Both the position numbers and the translations under genes were made by a program. This document shows, in pieces, positions 9,352 through 18,356 of a DNA stretch of 64,000 nt. The notes under the pieces are model-generated. The model made no database searches. It was not told the DNA's origin and saw nothing but the letters and a program-made list of their open reading frames with translations. The DNA comes from Pycnococcus provasolii. Lineage: Eukaryota; Chlorophyta; Pseudoscourfieldiophyceae; Pseudoscourfieldiales. The DNA is taken from positions 744,001-808,000 of the forward strand of contig CP150548.1 of the NCBI GenBank assembly GCA_049487715.1, read 5' to 3'. The stretch's first letter is position 1. Each line of letters starts with the position of its first letter.

Positions 9352-10350
9352 TCATGTCGACATTCCACAGAACGCGCTTGTCATATCCTCCCACCAACTA
9401 ACTATGGGCATCGGTTTCATCTCACCACGGTTCACACAAGCGCACAGCACGAAGCCTGATGCAAGCAGCACGTCATCGCGGCCAGCTTCGCCCGTGCCGT
9501 CGCGGCTGATCAGCCAAAGGCTCTGGTGGTGCATAAGTTGCCTTTTTTCGTTCAGCAGGCTTATGGCTGTGCGCACTTCTACCTTGGCTCCCGGGCCGAC
9601 GCGGTGCGGTCGCTGGCCAAACTCGACCTTGTCAAATCGCGCGACGACAATCAGCTGCCCCTCGTCCTTCAGACGGCCGAGAAGCGACTTGCCCGTGTCA
9701 GCGTCAATCAGGTTACGCCCACGCTCGAAGAAGTTGACTACGGAACGGTTGCTCAGAAAGTTGGTTCCCGCGTCGTCGCACTCGTCCGGCTGCACATAAA
9801 ACGGCAAGTTGTAGCACTTCTGACGCGCGCGGGGTCCAGCAACGCAACTGAGGTTCGGCCCTTGTGCGTGCGGGAACCTGAGACCCATCATGGCGTTCAT
9901 GAAGGCCGGCAAGTCACCGGTGCACTTGTTTGCGTTCTCGACGATAGTGCCAGGTAGCGGACACGGTCCCATGTCATCCTCGCACGCTATCCGTAACAAG
10001 ATGTCTGTGTATATTGTTTTTGCGGACTCGCCGGTTCCCGTGATGTTGACGTACGCCGTGATAGATTCGTCGTCGACTTCTGTAAGCGTGACGTTGACGG
10101 CGAGTCGCGCACCTAGGATCGCTCCGACCAGGAATCTCTGAACGAGTATGGTTGTGTTGACGAAAGACGAGGACTCTTCGAGGAGTGCGGAGGCGACTGC
10201 ATGCGCCCCCGATCCTCCTCCTAGGGCGGCCCATATGCCTCGCAGCGCATACTTGGCGTAGTTGTTGTGGTACAGCACCTCGTATGCGTCCGTGTCTTCG
10301 ACGAACACCGTTATTTCAAGCGCAGACGGACACGCGAACGAAAACGCCAT
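9352..10350 (-). CDS. tandem hot-dog (4HBT-like) thioesterase-family protein
   Basis: 332 aa from ATG 10350. The first domain has the 4HBT signature 'VFVEDTDAYEVLYHNNYAKY' (family form V..EDTDA.G..YH..Y..Y), where the Asp is the catalytic position in YbgC/4HBT enzymes. The middle of the protein (about residues 80-140) continues the fold with 'ILVQRFLVGAILGARLAVNV'. A second hot-dog-like segment is suggested at about residues 215-320 ('DAGTNFLSNRSVVNFFERGR', 'GQLIVVARFDKVEFGQRP'). Substrate is unknown; acyl-CoA or acyl-ACP thioesters are the family norm. A TTAGGG-type array lies 85 bp upstream of the start. Confidence 0.6.
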   Translation of the reverse strand: MAFSFACPSALEITVFVEDTDAYEVLYHNNYAKYALRGIWAALGGGSGAHAVASALLEESSSFVNTTILVQRFLVGAILGARLAVNVTLTEVDDESITAYVNITGTGESAKTIYTDILLRIACEDDMGPCPLPGTIVENANKCTGDLPAFMNAMMGLRFPHAQGPNLSCVAGPRARQKCYNLPFYVQPDECDDAGTNFLSNRSVVNFFERGRNLIDADTGKSLLGRLKDEGQLIVVARFDKVEFGQRPHRVGPGAKVEVRTAISLLNEKRQLMHHQSLWLISRDGTGEAGRDDVLLASGFVLCACVNRGEMKPMPIVSWWEDMTSAFCGMST

Positions 10351-10435
10351 GGGAGGATTAGGATCATGGGCGAACCGAAAAACGCAAAACCAAAACAATA
10401 AAAAAATGTAACGGATCCTTTCCCAAAACACCCTA

Positions 10436-10497
10436 CCATAACCCTAACCCTAACCCTAACCCTAACCCTAACCCTAACGGACTCTCCCTAACCCTAA
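10436..10497. repeat. interstitial telomere-type array (CCCTAA)n
   Basis: About seven tandem CCCTAA units, a short interruption, then two more. They lie exactly between the divergent starts of the thioesterase-like gene (minus) and the RING gene (plus). Confidence 0.95.
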
Positions 10498-10599
10498 TCG
10501 GACCCCCCCTTCCAACTCACGCAAGTTCCGATTTTTATTTTTTGTTTTTTTCTATGGCGTCATCAGGTGCCTCCCCTCGTCTCCACGGCAGCCGACTCC

Positions 10600-11674
10600 A
10601 TGCCGCCGCCGTCAACGTCCTCCTTGGCACTGGAGGCGCTGGATCCTGCTCGTCAACCTCAGTTGGAACATGTGGTGGCAGGTGCTTCAGTGAATCATAA
10701 TGATACGTCAGTCAGCTTGGGAACGTGTGCCATCTGCCTCACGCCTACCTGCGTAGTGGTGGACAAGTCTTCTTCTTCTTTCTCGTTTCTTTCAGTCTAC
10801 ATCTCATTCACGAGCCCTCGACGACGACCCTGGGGCTACTACTTTTTCAGAGCGAGGAGGAAAAAATGGGTTACTGGGGGACGAACTGCCGCCGCCGTAT
10901 CCTTCGTGGGACACGTGCTATCTCGACAAGTGCATGCACGCCTTCCACATAACGTGCATACGTCAGTGGATCAAAGTTGCAAGCTCATATCGACGAAGCA
11001 CACCGGCACGCGCGTCGTGCCCGCTCTGCAAACAAACGTTCAAGCGCATTTTTCGTGTGCTGCCGCGAATCGACAACGGCGACGACGACGACGACGACGA
11101 CGAGGAGGAGGAGAAGGCGCGGTACTGGGGAAACGTGAGACTATTCACTGAGCACGTCAACGCCAGCTTGGCTAACCAACCAGGCCAACAGCCTATCCAA
11201 CAACCCGGTCTGAAAAAACGAAGGCGCGTCTACGAAAACAGAGACGCAACAACACACCAGGTTGTCGTCGACGACGCGCCGTGCTCGCCGTCGGGTGGTG
11301 TGCGCTTTGACGAAATTTCCAAGTTTGTGCACCGCGACTTGTGCGCCCTCACGGACGCGCACGACGACGAGAACACCGCTTTCGCATCGCACTTCATAGC
11401 GCGTGCCGCCTCGATGGCAGCCACGACTGCGGCGACGGCGCCGCCCACGTCAGCTACGCGAATTCGCGTCGAAAGCTGTGCGCTTGACACCGTTCGTGAT
11501 GCCGCCACCGTAGCTGCGTCCCATTTCTTCCCACCTGACAACGAGACGTGCTTGGCGCTAGCTGGCGAACTCGTGAAGTTCCTCGCCAGCGGCGCGGAAT
11601 CTGTTGCGGCGTACGATGCGCTGAAGCGTGGCCTGCCACCTCCGAGAAGGCGCGGAGTCACATCGTCGCACTGA
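10600..11674 (+). CDS. RING-H2 finger protein (one very short intron)
   Basis: Proposed join 10600..10752 and 10796..11674, 343 aa. The RING is split: 'CAICLTPTC' supplies the first cysteine pair from exon 1. Exon 2 supplies 'KCMHAFHITC' (C-x-H-x2-H-x2-C, the RING-H2 arrangement) and 'CPLCK'. The 43-nt intron has a long CT tract ending TTTCAG. Donors at 10753, 10756 and 10759 all keep frame, so its exact start is uncertain. The domain implies E3 ubiquitin ligase activity. An acidic run ('DDDDDDDEEEE') follows, then an uncharacterised Ala-rich C-terminus. An alternative upstream ATG at 10554 is in another frame. Confidence 0.7.
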
Positions 11675-11872
11675 CAACATGTAAACTTTAAGCAAGCACT
11701 ACTGTATTGGTACCTTATTGTATTTTTTTCTCTCTCTCCCTCTCTCTCTCTTTGTTTTTTTGGAATATAGATTTGGTGTCAAATTCTTTACATTCTCAAC
11801 GCATATCAAGGTTCATAATGTTGATGTAAACTGTCTGACTCCCCGAATTCCTCCCACACTTGCTCTCACTTC

Positions 11873-13102
11873 TCAGCGCCAGTTGTCGAGCTGGCTTGTG
11901 CCGCTGATGTTGTGCCGGTTCTTCCAATCTTGCTTGCGCGCATTCCAGTAGGCAAACTTAAAGAAGGGCTTCTTCAGCGCACATGCTACGCGCACATCCA
12001 ACGAGCGTATCTGGCCGGTGAGCGTGAAGACGTTCTTGATGGGTGCAAACTCCATCATGCCCTGTCCCCAAATGAGCGTGTCTCCGTCGACGATGCCTTG
12101 CACCCAGCATCTCTTCAGCGTTGCAACGCTGCACGGGCCTCTCGGCACCATGAGGCGGTCGCGGTAGTACCACAGGTTCCGCTGTGTGGCCATGGCGCAG
12201 TAGTAGTACCTAAGCGGGTTGAAGATGGAACGCGTCCAGACGCGGTTGATTTCCTGGCCCTTTCCCCTGTCAAGCTCAGCCCTCTGCTTATTTGTCTCCT
12301 TCGAGGCGCTTTTCAGCGCTTCCTTGCGCAACTTTTCCGCGGCGATGAAGTCCGCCCTGGTCGCCTCCGTGCCTTCGCCGATGTACTCCGTTCCTTCCCA
12401 CCTCTCCTTCCCTTGCCACGGTCTCTTCTTCATGAGGTAGCGCGTGTACTCCTTGTCGTTGGCTGTGAACGGAAGGGTGCCCATGAGTGTGCGTGCGGAG
12501 ACGGTGTCAGTGGCTGCGGTGTCGTGCAAGGCTGCGACAGCTTTGCTGACGTCCGAGGTGGACATGCTCGCTGACTTGGGGATGAACACCGTCATCTTTT
12601 TGGAGGCATCCTTTGGGTCAGGAATATCGTCGCGTCGCGTCCAGACGGAGTTGTCGTAGACGAACGTGTTGTTTTCCACGACGGGCGTGGGGAGGGCTGT
12701 GGTAACTTGTTCGTACGTCTTATTTTGCGTGAAGGATGCTGGGTAGAGCGCGGTCCACTTGGTCCTTTGTTGGTCAGGTTTTTTCCCCTTCTTCTCGTCG
12801 AAGTAGTAGAACGTCTCCGGCGCCCAGTCGAACGTTTGTTGTCGGAACGCGACATCTGCGACGACGTTCGGCTTCACACCACGCCCCGAACGACGACAAG
12901 GTGCTGCTGCCTCCCCACCGTCAGACTTGGACAACAAGCCTGACGATGAACCAGAACCAAACGAACCCGACGAAGATGACTTGAAGCATCCCGCAGCTGA
13001 CGAAGATGACCCCGCAGCCGCCGACCCCATATGGAATCCCGAATCACAAAGGGACAAAGCCAGCGTGCATATCGGATTCACCGTGTCTGAGAAGAGCGAC
13101 AT
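11873..13102 (-). CDS. GYF_2-domain protein
   Basis: 409 aa from ATG 13102 (a second good ATG at 13030 gives 385 aa). The N-terminal 60 residues are Ser/Gly-rich. The middle is charged and unrecognised. Near residues 310-370 there is a GYF_2-like module: 'RNLWYYRDRLMVPRGPCSV', 'LKRCWVQGIVDGDTLIWGQG' and 'MEFAPIKNV'. This matches the family pattern W-Y-Y....GP.....L......G.I...TL.W..GM..W.P. GYF_2 domains usually bind proline-rich or other peptides. The C-terminus ('FFKFAYWNARKQDWKN') is basic and aromatic. No enzyme motif was seen. Confidence 0.65.
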   Translation of the reverse strand: MSLFSDTVNPICTLALSLCDSGFHMGSAAAGSSSSAAGCFKSSSSGSFGSGSSSGLLSKSDGGEAAAPCRRSGRGVKPNVVADVAFRQQTFDWAPETFYYFDEKKGKKPDQQRTKWTALYPASFTQNKTYEQVTTALPTPVVENNTFVYDNSVWTRRDDIPDPKDASKKMTVFIPKSASMSTSDVSKAVAALHDTAATDTVSARTLMGTLPFTANDKEYTRYLMKKRPWQGKERWEGTEYIGEGTEATRADFIAAEKLRKEALKSASKETNKQRAELDRGKGQEINRVWTRSIFNPLRYYYCAMATQRNLWYYRDRLMVPRGPCSVATLKRCWVQGIVDGDTLIWGQGMMEFAPIKNVFTLTGQIRSLDVRVACALKKPFFKFAYWNARKQDWKNRHNISGTSQLDNWR

Positions 13103-14140
13103 AGAAACACTATTAGAAAACACGAACACGAAAAAAAACCGAGGCACCACCAAAAAGGGGAAATGGGCGAAATGGGCGTCGCCGCCGGGCCCGGGGGTTC
13201 TTTCTCAAAAAGGATAAGACGGACGAAATCGGGGCAACTTTAAAACGCCGTTCCGTTCCAGGGGGGATCCCCAGTTTCATGAGGAGGGTTTGGTTGGGAC
13301 TTGGTTGGGGTTTCGGTTGGTGGGGGTTTCGGTTTGGGGGTTCATTATTGGTTGGGGGTTCGGTTTGGGGGTTCGGTTTGGGGGTTCATTATTGGTTGGG
13401 TTGGTTTTGGGTTGGGCAGCCTGGCCACACCTCCTTTGGTTTGGCCTCCTTTCCCGGGTCCTTAGTTATTTTAACCTCTGCTCGCATCCTCGTTGGCGCT
13501 TTGCGTGGTACAGAGTGAAAGCATGTCGTTTTGCTGTCCTTGAGACTTTGTAAATTCGGAACTCGGAAGAAGTGCGACGACCCGCTCAAGTCTCAACGCG
13601 CGCTCGTTCCCATAACGCTCATTCGTGAGGATCGCGCCTACCTTTCAAGTTTCCGCCACGAGGCTCCATTATCAGGCTGACGACCCAAGCTGGTAGATTG
13701 TGTGAATTTTCTGAGGAACAGGCGTAAATCCTGCGCGAGAAGAATCGCGGATTCCGTGTATGAAAGGAGAAAACCAAGCGGGACAACAGTGCGAAGGAGC
13801 GCAAGTTGCATGAAGCAGGACCCGTATCGTGTGGATCGAAGCCGATCAGATACGGGCGAATATTCTGGAAAAATGAAGAAAGTGCGTAGGGTAGGCACCA
13901 CGTCGGCGAGCGAAGACCAGCAAAAGAAGACACGACCAGCAAGAAACAGGGATTCGCAAACTGCCTGCTTGAACCAACCCCCCCTTGGGCAAAGAAGTGG
14001 CAAATCCCATCCAGATTCCTCCAGAGGGAGGAGGAAAGACTCCCTGGGGCTGAGGGGAATGAATCCCCGCCTCTCAACTGGAAAACGGCCCCGCGGAATT
14101 TCCTTTCCCATCAGTAGCTTTTTTCCTGTGAGTAATCGGA
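13103..14140. repeat. intergenic with G/T-rich minisatellite
   Basis: At about 13279-13420 units such as 'GGGGGTTCGGTTTGGGGG' and 'TTCATTATTGGTTGG' are repeated several times. The rest (13560-14140) has open frames of basic composition without a recognisable family. It probably includes the promoter of the downstream carrier gene. Confidence 0.5.
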
Positions 14141-15510
14141 ATGGCGCCTCGACCACTTCAGACACTTCAGCCTTCGCCTTCGTCGCCGCACGAGTACCGC
14201 GAGTCCATGGCCGGCATGAAGTCGGCCATGAGTCCATCGCCGGCGTCCTCGCACGTGTCGCTGCCGCCCACATACAACCCGAAGCACAACGTCGGCGCGG
14301 TCGCGCGAGCGCTCACGGCTGGTGGAATCGCGGGCGCCGTGTCGCGCACGGCGGTCGCGCCGCTCGAACGCCTGAAGATTCTTCAGCAGGTCGAGGGGCC
14401 AGGAATTGCTAACAGCCCGTACGCGACGACGTGGGGAGGGCTGAGACACATGTGGAGAGAGGAGGGACTGCGTGGGTGGCTGAGAGGAAACGGAAGCAAC
14501 TGCATACGCATCGTGCCAAACAGCGCAATCAAGTTTGTCTTTTACGAGGCGCTTACCGACGCGATTCGAGCGGGTGGACACCACAGTGCGAGCGGCGTCG
14601 GGGACGAGCTCAGCCCTTTGCAGAGACTAGGCGCAGGTGCGGTGGCGGGCGTCGTGGGTATGTCCGCCACATACCCGCTCGACATGGTGCGAGGCCGACT
14701 TACCGTCGAGGGAACGTCGGGCAGATATCGCAGTGTCGCGCACGCGACTCGGCTCATCATTAGGGAGGAGGGCGTGATGGCGCTGTACAAGGGATGGTTG
14801 CCGTCCGTGCTTGGCGTCGTGCCGTACATGGGACTCAACTTCGCCGTCTACGCGACGCTGAAGGACCGTTTCGTGCACGCAAGTCGCGACGCGGCGCTAG
14901 CGGTGCACAACGCTGCGGTGGCCCGAGGCGAGATTGCGCCCGACGTGGTTCCGAAGCTCCCATCCTCCGAGCGTGACTTGACTGTGACGACGCGTCTTGC
15001 GTGCGGCGCGGTGGCTGGTGCGTGCGGGCAGACGGTGGCGTTCCCGTTCGACGTCGTGCGAAGGCGCCTGCAGATGGTTGGTTTTTCCGATACCGCCAAA
15101 TCTGGTGCCGCATCCGCATCCGCATCCGCATCCGCATCCGCGTCCGCATCCTCGCCGCCGCCGCCACCACCGCCGCCACCACCGTCCTCGTCACGTCTTC
15201 CCTCCTCCGCTCCATCTTCTGGCGCATCCCCGTCACCACCACCGTCATCCCGTCTTGCACCCGCCGCCACGGCAAGTGCGGCAGCGAGCGCAACGCGAGC
15301 GGCCAGCAGCTCTCGTCGATTCCCGCCATGCCTCGCTACACGGGCATGCTTGACTGCTTCGCCACGGTTGTGCGCGAGGAGGGATTCGGCGCGCTGTGGC
15401 GCGGAATTTTGCCAAACTACTACAAGGTTGTGCCAAGCATCGCGATCGCGTTCGTGACGTACGACGTGCTGAAGGAGATGCTTGACGTCGAGTTCAAAAT
15501 ATCCGCCTAA
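14141..15510 (+). CDS. ADNT1: mitochondrial carrier family, ADNT1-like adenine nucleotide transporter (frame change in a repeat)
   Basis: Three Solcar repeats carry the signatures 'PLERLK', 'PLDMVR' and 'PFDVVRRRLQM'. Close agreement with plant ADNT1 is seen in 'GGIAGAVSRTAVAPLERLKI', 'RIVPNSAIKFVFYEAL', 'MSATYPLDMVRGRLTVEG', 'GWLPSVLGVVPYMGLNF' and the end 'KVVPSIAIAFVTYDVLKEML'. It would exchange adenylates across the inner mitochondrial membrane. Between 'QMVGFSDTAKSG' and 'MPRYTGMLDCFATVV' lies about 200 nt of GCATCC and CCACC repeats. The frame shifts somewhere in it: the first part is readable to about 15110, the last from about 15286. An in-phase GT-AG intron (for example 15077..15309) is possible but unproven. 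Confidence 0.85.
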
Positions 15511-16047
15511 ACTTATCGTTATATCACAGTGCTAGTAAAAGATGAATGAATGCCTCACATCATAAGGTGGTTTTGTGAATTTAAGTTACGTTACGTATAG
15601 GATACATACGTCTTCCAATACAGACGACATCAACTAAGGTTACGGGTAGGTCTGAGCAGATGAGATTTACCTATGGGTAGAGAGCACGCCAAACACGAGG
15701 ATCGAAAGGAGTTAGGGTTAGGGTTAGGGTTCGGAATCGGGGTCGGGGTCGGGTTCCCCACAGGTGTTCCCCGCGCCCACGGGTGTCCCCCCCCCCCTGC
15801 CCAGAAGCCCAAGCCCCCCCCCCCAGAGATCTTCCCCGCCATCTTATCTTTTTTTCCCCACACAGATGGGCCGTCGGTGCAGTGTCCCCGCCTGCGGATT
15901 TGATTTTCTACCCTTGAAGGAGATATTCCCCCGCCTACTCTGGTGGGGGGTGACACGGTGTACCTCCCTCCCCCAGGGGGCTGAATTGTTCCCGTCATTG
16001 TAAGGTATTTTGTTGCTTGCCGCGCCGCCTCGTACTACCGGGTAATA
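15511..16047. other. intergenic between carrier and NhaA genes
   Basis: It contains the telomere-type array above, C/G homopolymer tracts (15790-15830) and, just before the NhaA start, the motif TACTACCGGGTA (about 16034-16045). No gene seen. Confidence 0.5.
15711..15731. repeat. short telomere-type array (TTAGGG)3
   Basis: Three and a half TTAGGG units followed by degenerate GGGTCGG repeats, about 320 bp upstream of the NhaA start. Confidence 0.9.
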
Positions 16048-18142
16048 ATGTCTGCGATGATGATTAGGTCCCTCAGAGGTCCCTCAGGGTCTAGGCGTAC
16101 GTCAACCTCAGCAGCGTGTTTCTGTCTCTGGTCGTCGTCGTGGTAGTGTCTTGTCTCAGGCATCATCATCATCATCGTCGTCGTCGTCGAAGTCACAGAA
16201 GAAACAGGCACTAGAACCTGTCCTGTACACAGAAGAAATGCTCAAGCAGGAATCCATGCCCAAGGCTCCTGCAGCACCTGAGCCTGAGCCTGACGCACCA
16301 ACCAAGACGGAAACAAAGAAAACTACTGCACCTAAGAAGACCAAGGCAGCTGCTCGTACAGAGTCGGAGGACCTGCAAAGGTCACTGGGAAAGAAGGAGG
16401 CGGAGTCGCCGTCCGTCAAGCCGCCGAACATGTCGGAGGGCCTGCAAAAGTCACTGGGAAAGAAGGAGGCGGAGTCGCCGTCCATCATGCCGAACGTGCC
16501 CAAGCCCAAAGGCGACGGCTGCTAAAACGCTCGCACAGAGTCGGAGGACCTGCAAAGGTCACTGGGAAAGAAGGAGGCGGAGTCGCCGTCCGTCAAGCCG
16601 CCGAACATGTCGGAGGGCCTGCAAAAGTCACTGGGAAAGAAGGAGGCGGAGTCGCCGTCCATCATGCCGAACGTGCCCAAGCCCAAGGCGACGGCTGCTA
16701 AAACGCGCACAGAGAAGGAGGCGGAGTCGCCGCCCGTCAAGCCGAACAAGTCCAAGCCCAAGGCGAAAGCGAAAGCGAAAGCGAAAGCTAAAGGGTTTGG
16801 CGAAACGAAGAAAGCGGTAGAGGAGGAGGAGCTTCCCATAAAGTCGATGGGTCTCGTCGGACCGCTCGCGTACCTCGTCAACGCCGGTGGTGGCAGCGTG
16901 CTTCTGCTCACCTGCACAGCTCTCAGTCTGCTCCTCGCGAACATCCCAGCCACCGCGGCGTCGTGGGCCAACCTGTGGGCAACGCCCATCGGCCCGGCAT
17001 TTCACAACGGGCACGCGCTCAGCCTTCAGCTGTGGGTCAACGAAGGACTCATGGCGATCTTCTTCTTCGTCGTTGGACTTGAAATCAAGCGTGAGTTGGT
17101 GCACGGCACGCTGCGAAACATCAAGTCTGCGCTCCTGCCGTGCATCGCGGCATTCGGAGGCATGGTTGTTCCCATGGGTGTTTACCTTGCCGTGCAGGCA
17201 AAGGCGGGAGCCGCCGCCGTCTACTCCGGATGGGCTGTGCCAATGGCCACAGATATCGCCTTTGCCATGGGTGTGCTCGGCTTCTTCAAGAGCAGGCTCC
17301 CGTCCGCGCTCAGCGCATTCCTCCTTACGCTCGCGACGGTCGACGACCTCGGCGCGATCGCCGTCATCACAGTGTTCTTCGCTACCCATGTCAAGGCTTC
17401 GTTCGTGATTGCCGCCTGCGCACTCACAGCCGCCCTCGTCCTCCAAGGACAGAAGGATGAGGCGCCCGGTGCTGGCGTGCCCTCGTTCCTGCCCTACGGC
17501 TTTGGGCTGTTCGCCATCTGGTTCTGCCTTCTTCAGGGTGGAGTGAACGCGGATGTCGCCGGAGTGGCCGTTGCCGCCGCGGTGCCCGCAAATGCCATCG
17601 CGCCCAAGGACAGCGAGGCGGTCAACGAGGCGGTGGAGGCGTCGTACATGTCGTTCGACGGCGAGGAGGAGCCGCCGAACTACATCGACCACCTCGTGCA
17701 CTACATCGCCCCGTACACGACGAAGATTGTCATGCCGTTTTTCGCGCTTGCCAACTGTGGCGTGGCTCTCGGCGGATGGGAAGGGTTCATGAAGGCTTGC
17801 GCGCATCCCGCAGCTATTGGTGTTTTCGCTGGCCTGTTGCTCGGCAAGCCGCTCGGAATCGCCGGAATCACCTGGTTGAGTGTTCAACTGAAGATTGGCG
17901 CATACCCGCGAGGCATGAAGGCATGGCACCTTGCGATCCTCGGACCGCTCGGCGGCATTGGCTTCACCATGAGCCTATTCCTCGCCGCGCTCAGCTTCCC
18001 CAATGAGGCAGTCACATCTGCAGCCAAGCTAGGCATCCTCCTTGCATCGGTGCTGAGCGCAATCGTCGGTTGCATTGCCATGTCAATGGCAAAGCCGCCG
18101 AAGCAGATGCTTCCATGGGAGCAGGAGGGCGCCTTCGCGTGA
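16048..18142 (+). CDS. nhaA: NhaA-type Na+/H+ antiporter with repetitive N-terminus (frame problems near the 5' end)
   Basis: The transporter core (about 16850-18142) is a full bacterial-type NhaA. It includes 'WVNEGLMAIFFFVVGLEIKR', 'GWAVPMATDIAFAMGVLGF', 'LLTLATVDDLGAIAVI' with the paired aspartates of the ion site, and 'KPLGIAG' late in the protein. It exchanges two H+ for one Na+ in known members. ATG 16048 opens a transit-like stretch ('MSAMMIRSLRGPSGS') that ends at TAG about 16144. The neighbouring frame then runs through a Ser/Lys-rich segment with 23-aa repeats to TAA 16523 and resumes intact in the same frame to 18142. The uninterrupted part starts at ATG 16607 (511 aa). Two net +1-type indels, or introns, would be needed for one protein. 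Plastid targeting is an inference. Confidence 0.85.
16361..16705 (+). repeat. 177-bp tandem duplication inside the NhaA N-terminal coding region
   Basis: The block starting GAGTCGGAGGACCTGCAAAG at 16361 recurs at 16538 almost unchanged. Each copy has two sub-repeats encoding 'SE.LQ.SLGKKEAESPS'. Copy 1 has AAA where copy 2 has AA (about 16508), plus two further bases before CGCACAGAG, so frame is lost and regained over about 30 nt. The interval includes an in-frame TAA. Confidence 0.9.
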
Positions 18143-18356
18143 TAAAAACGCGTGACTGCGTTTTTTTTGGTTTCCGTGTTGGTGTTGGTGTGTGCGTGCG
18201 CGTGCGCGTGCGCGTGTGTTTTCCTTTTGTGTGGGACGGGAAGAGAGTATAAGAGAGAGTGTGTGAGAGAGGACGAAATGTGTTGGGTTTCTATTTTGTA
18301 TTCACAAGGAACAGCTGATATGAATTAAACAACGAACCACCCCCGGGTCATGCCTC

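Noticed and set aside
16628-17929. 433-aa minus-strand frame over NhaA
   Set aside because: His/Arg/Glu-rich antisense shadow; NhaA motifs are unambiguous on the plus strand.
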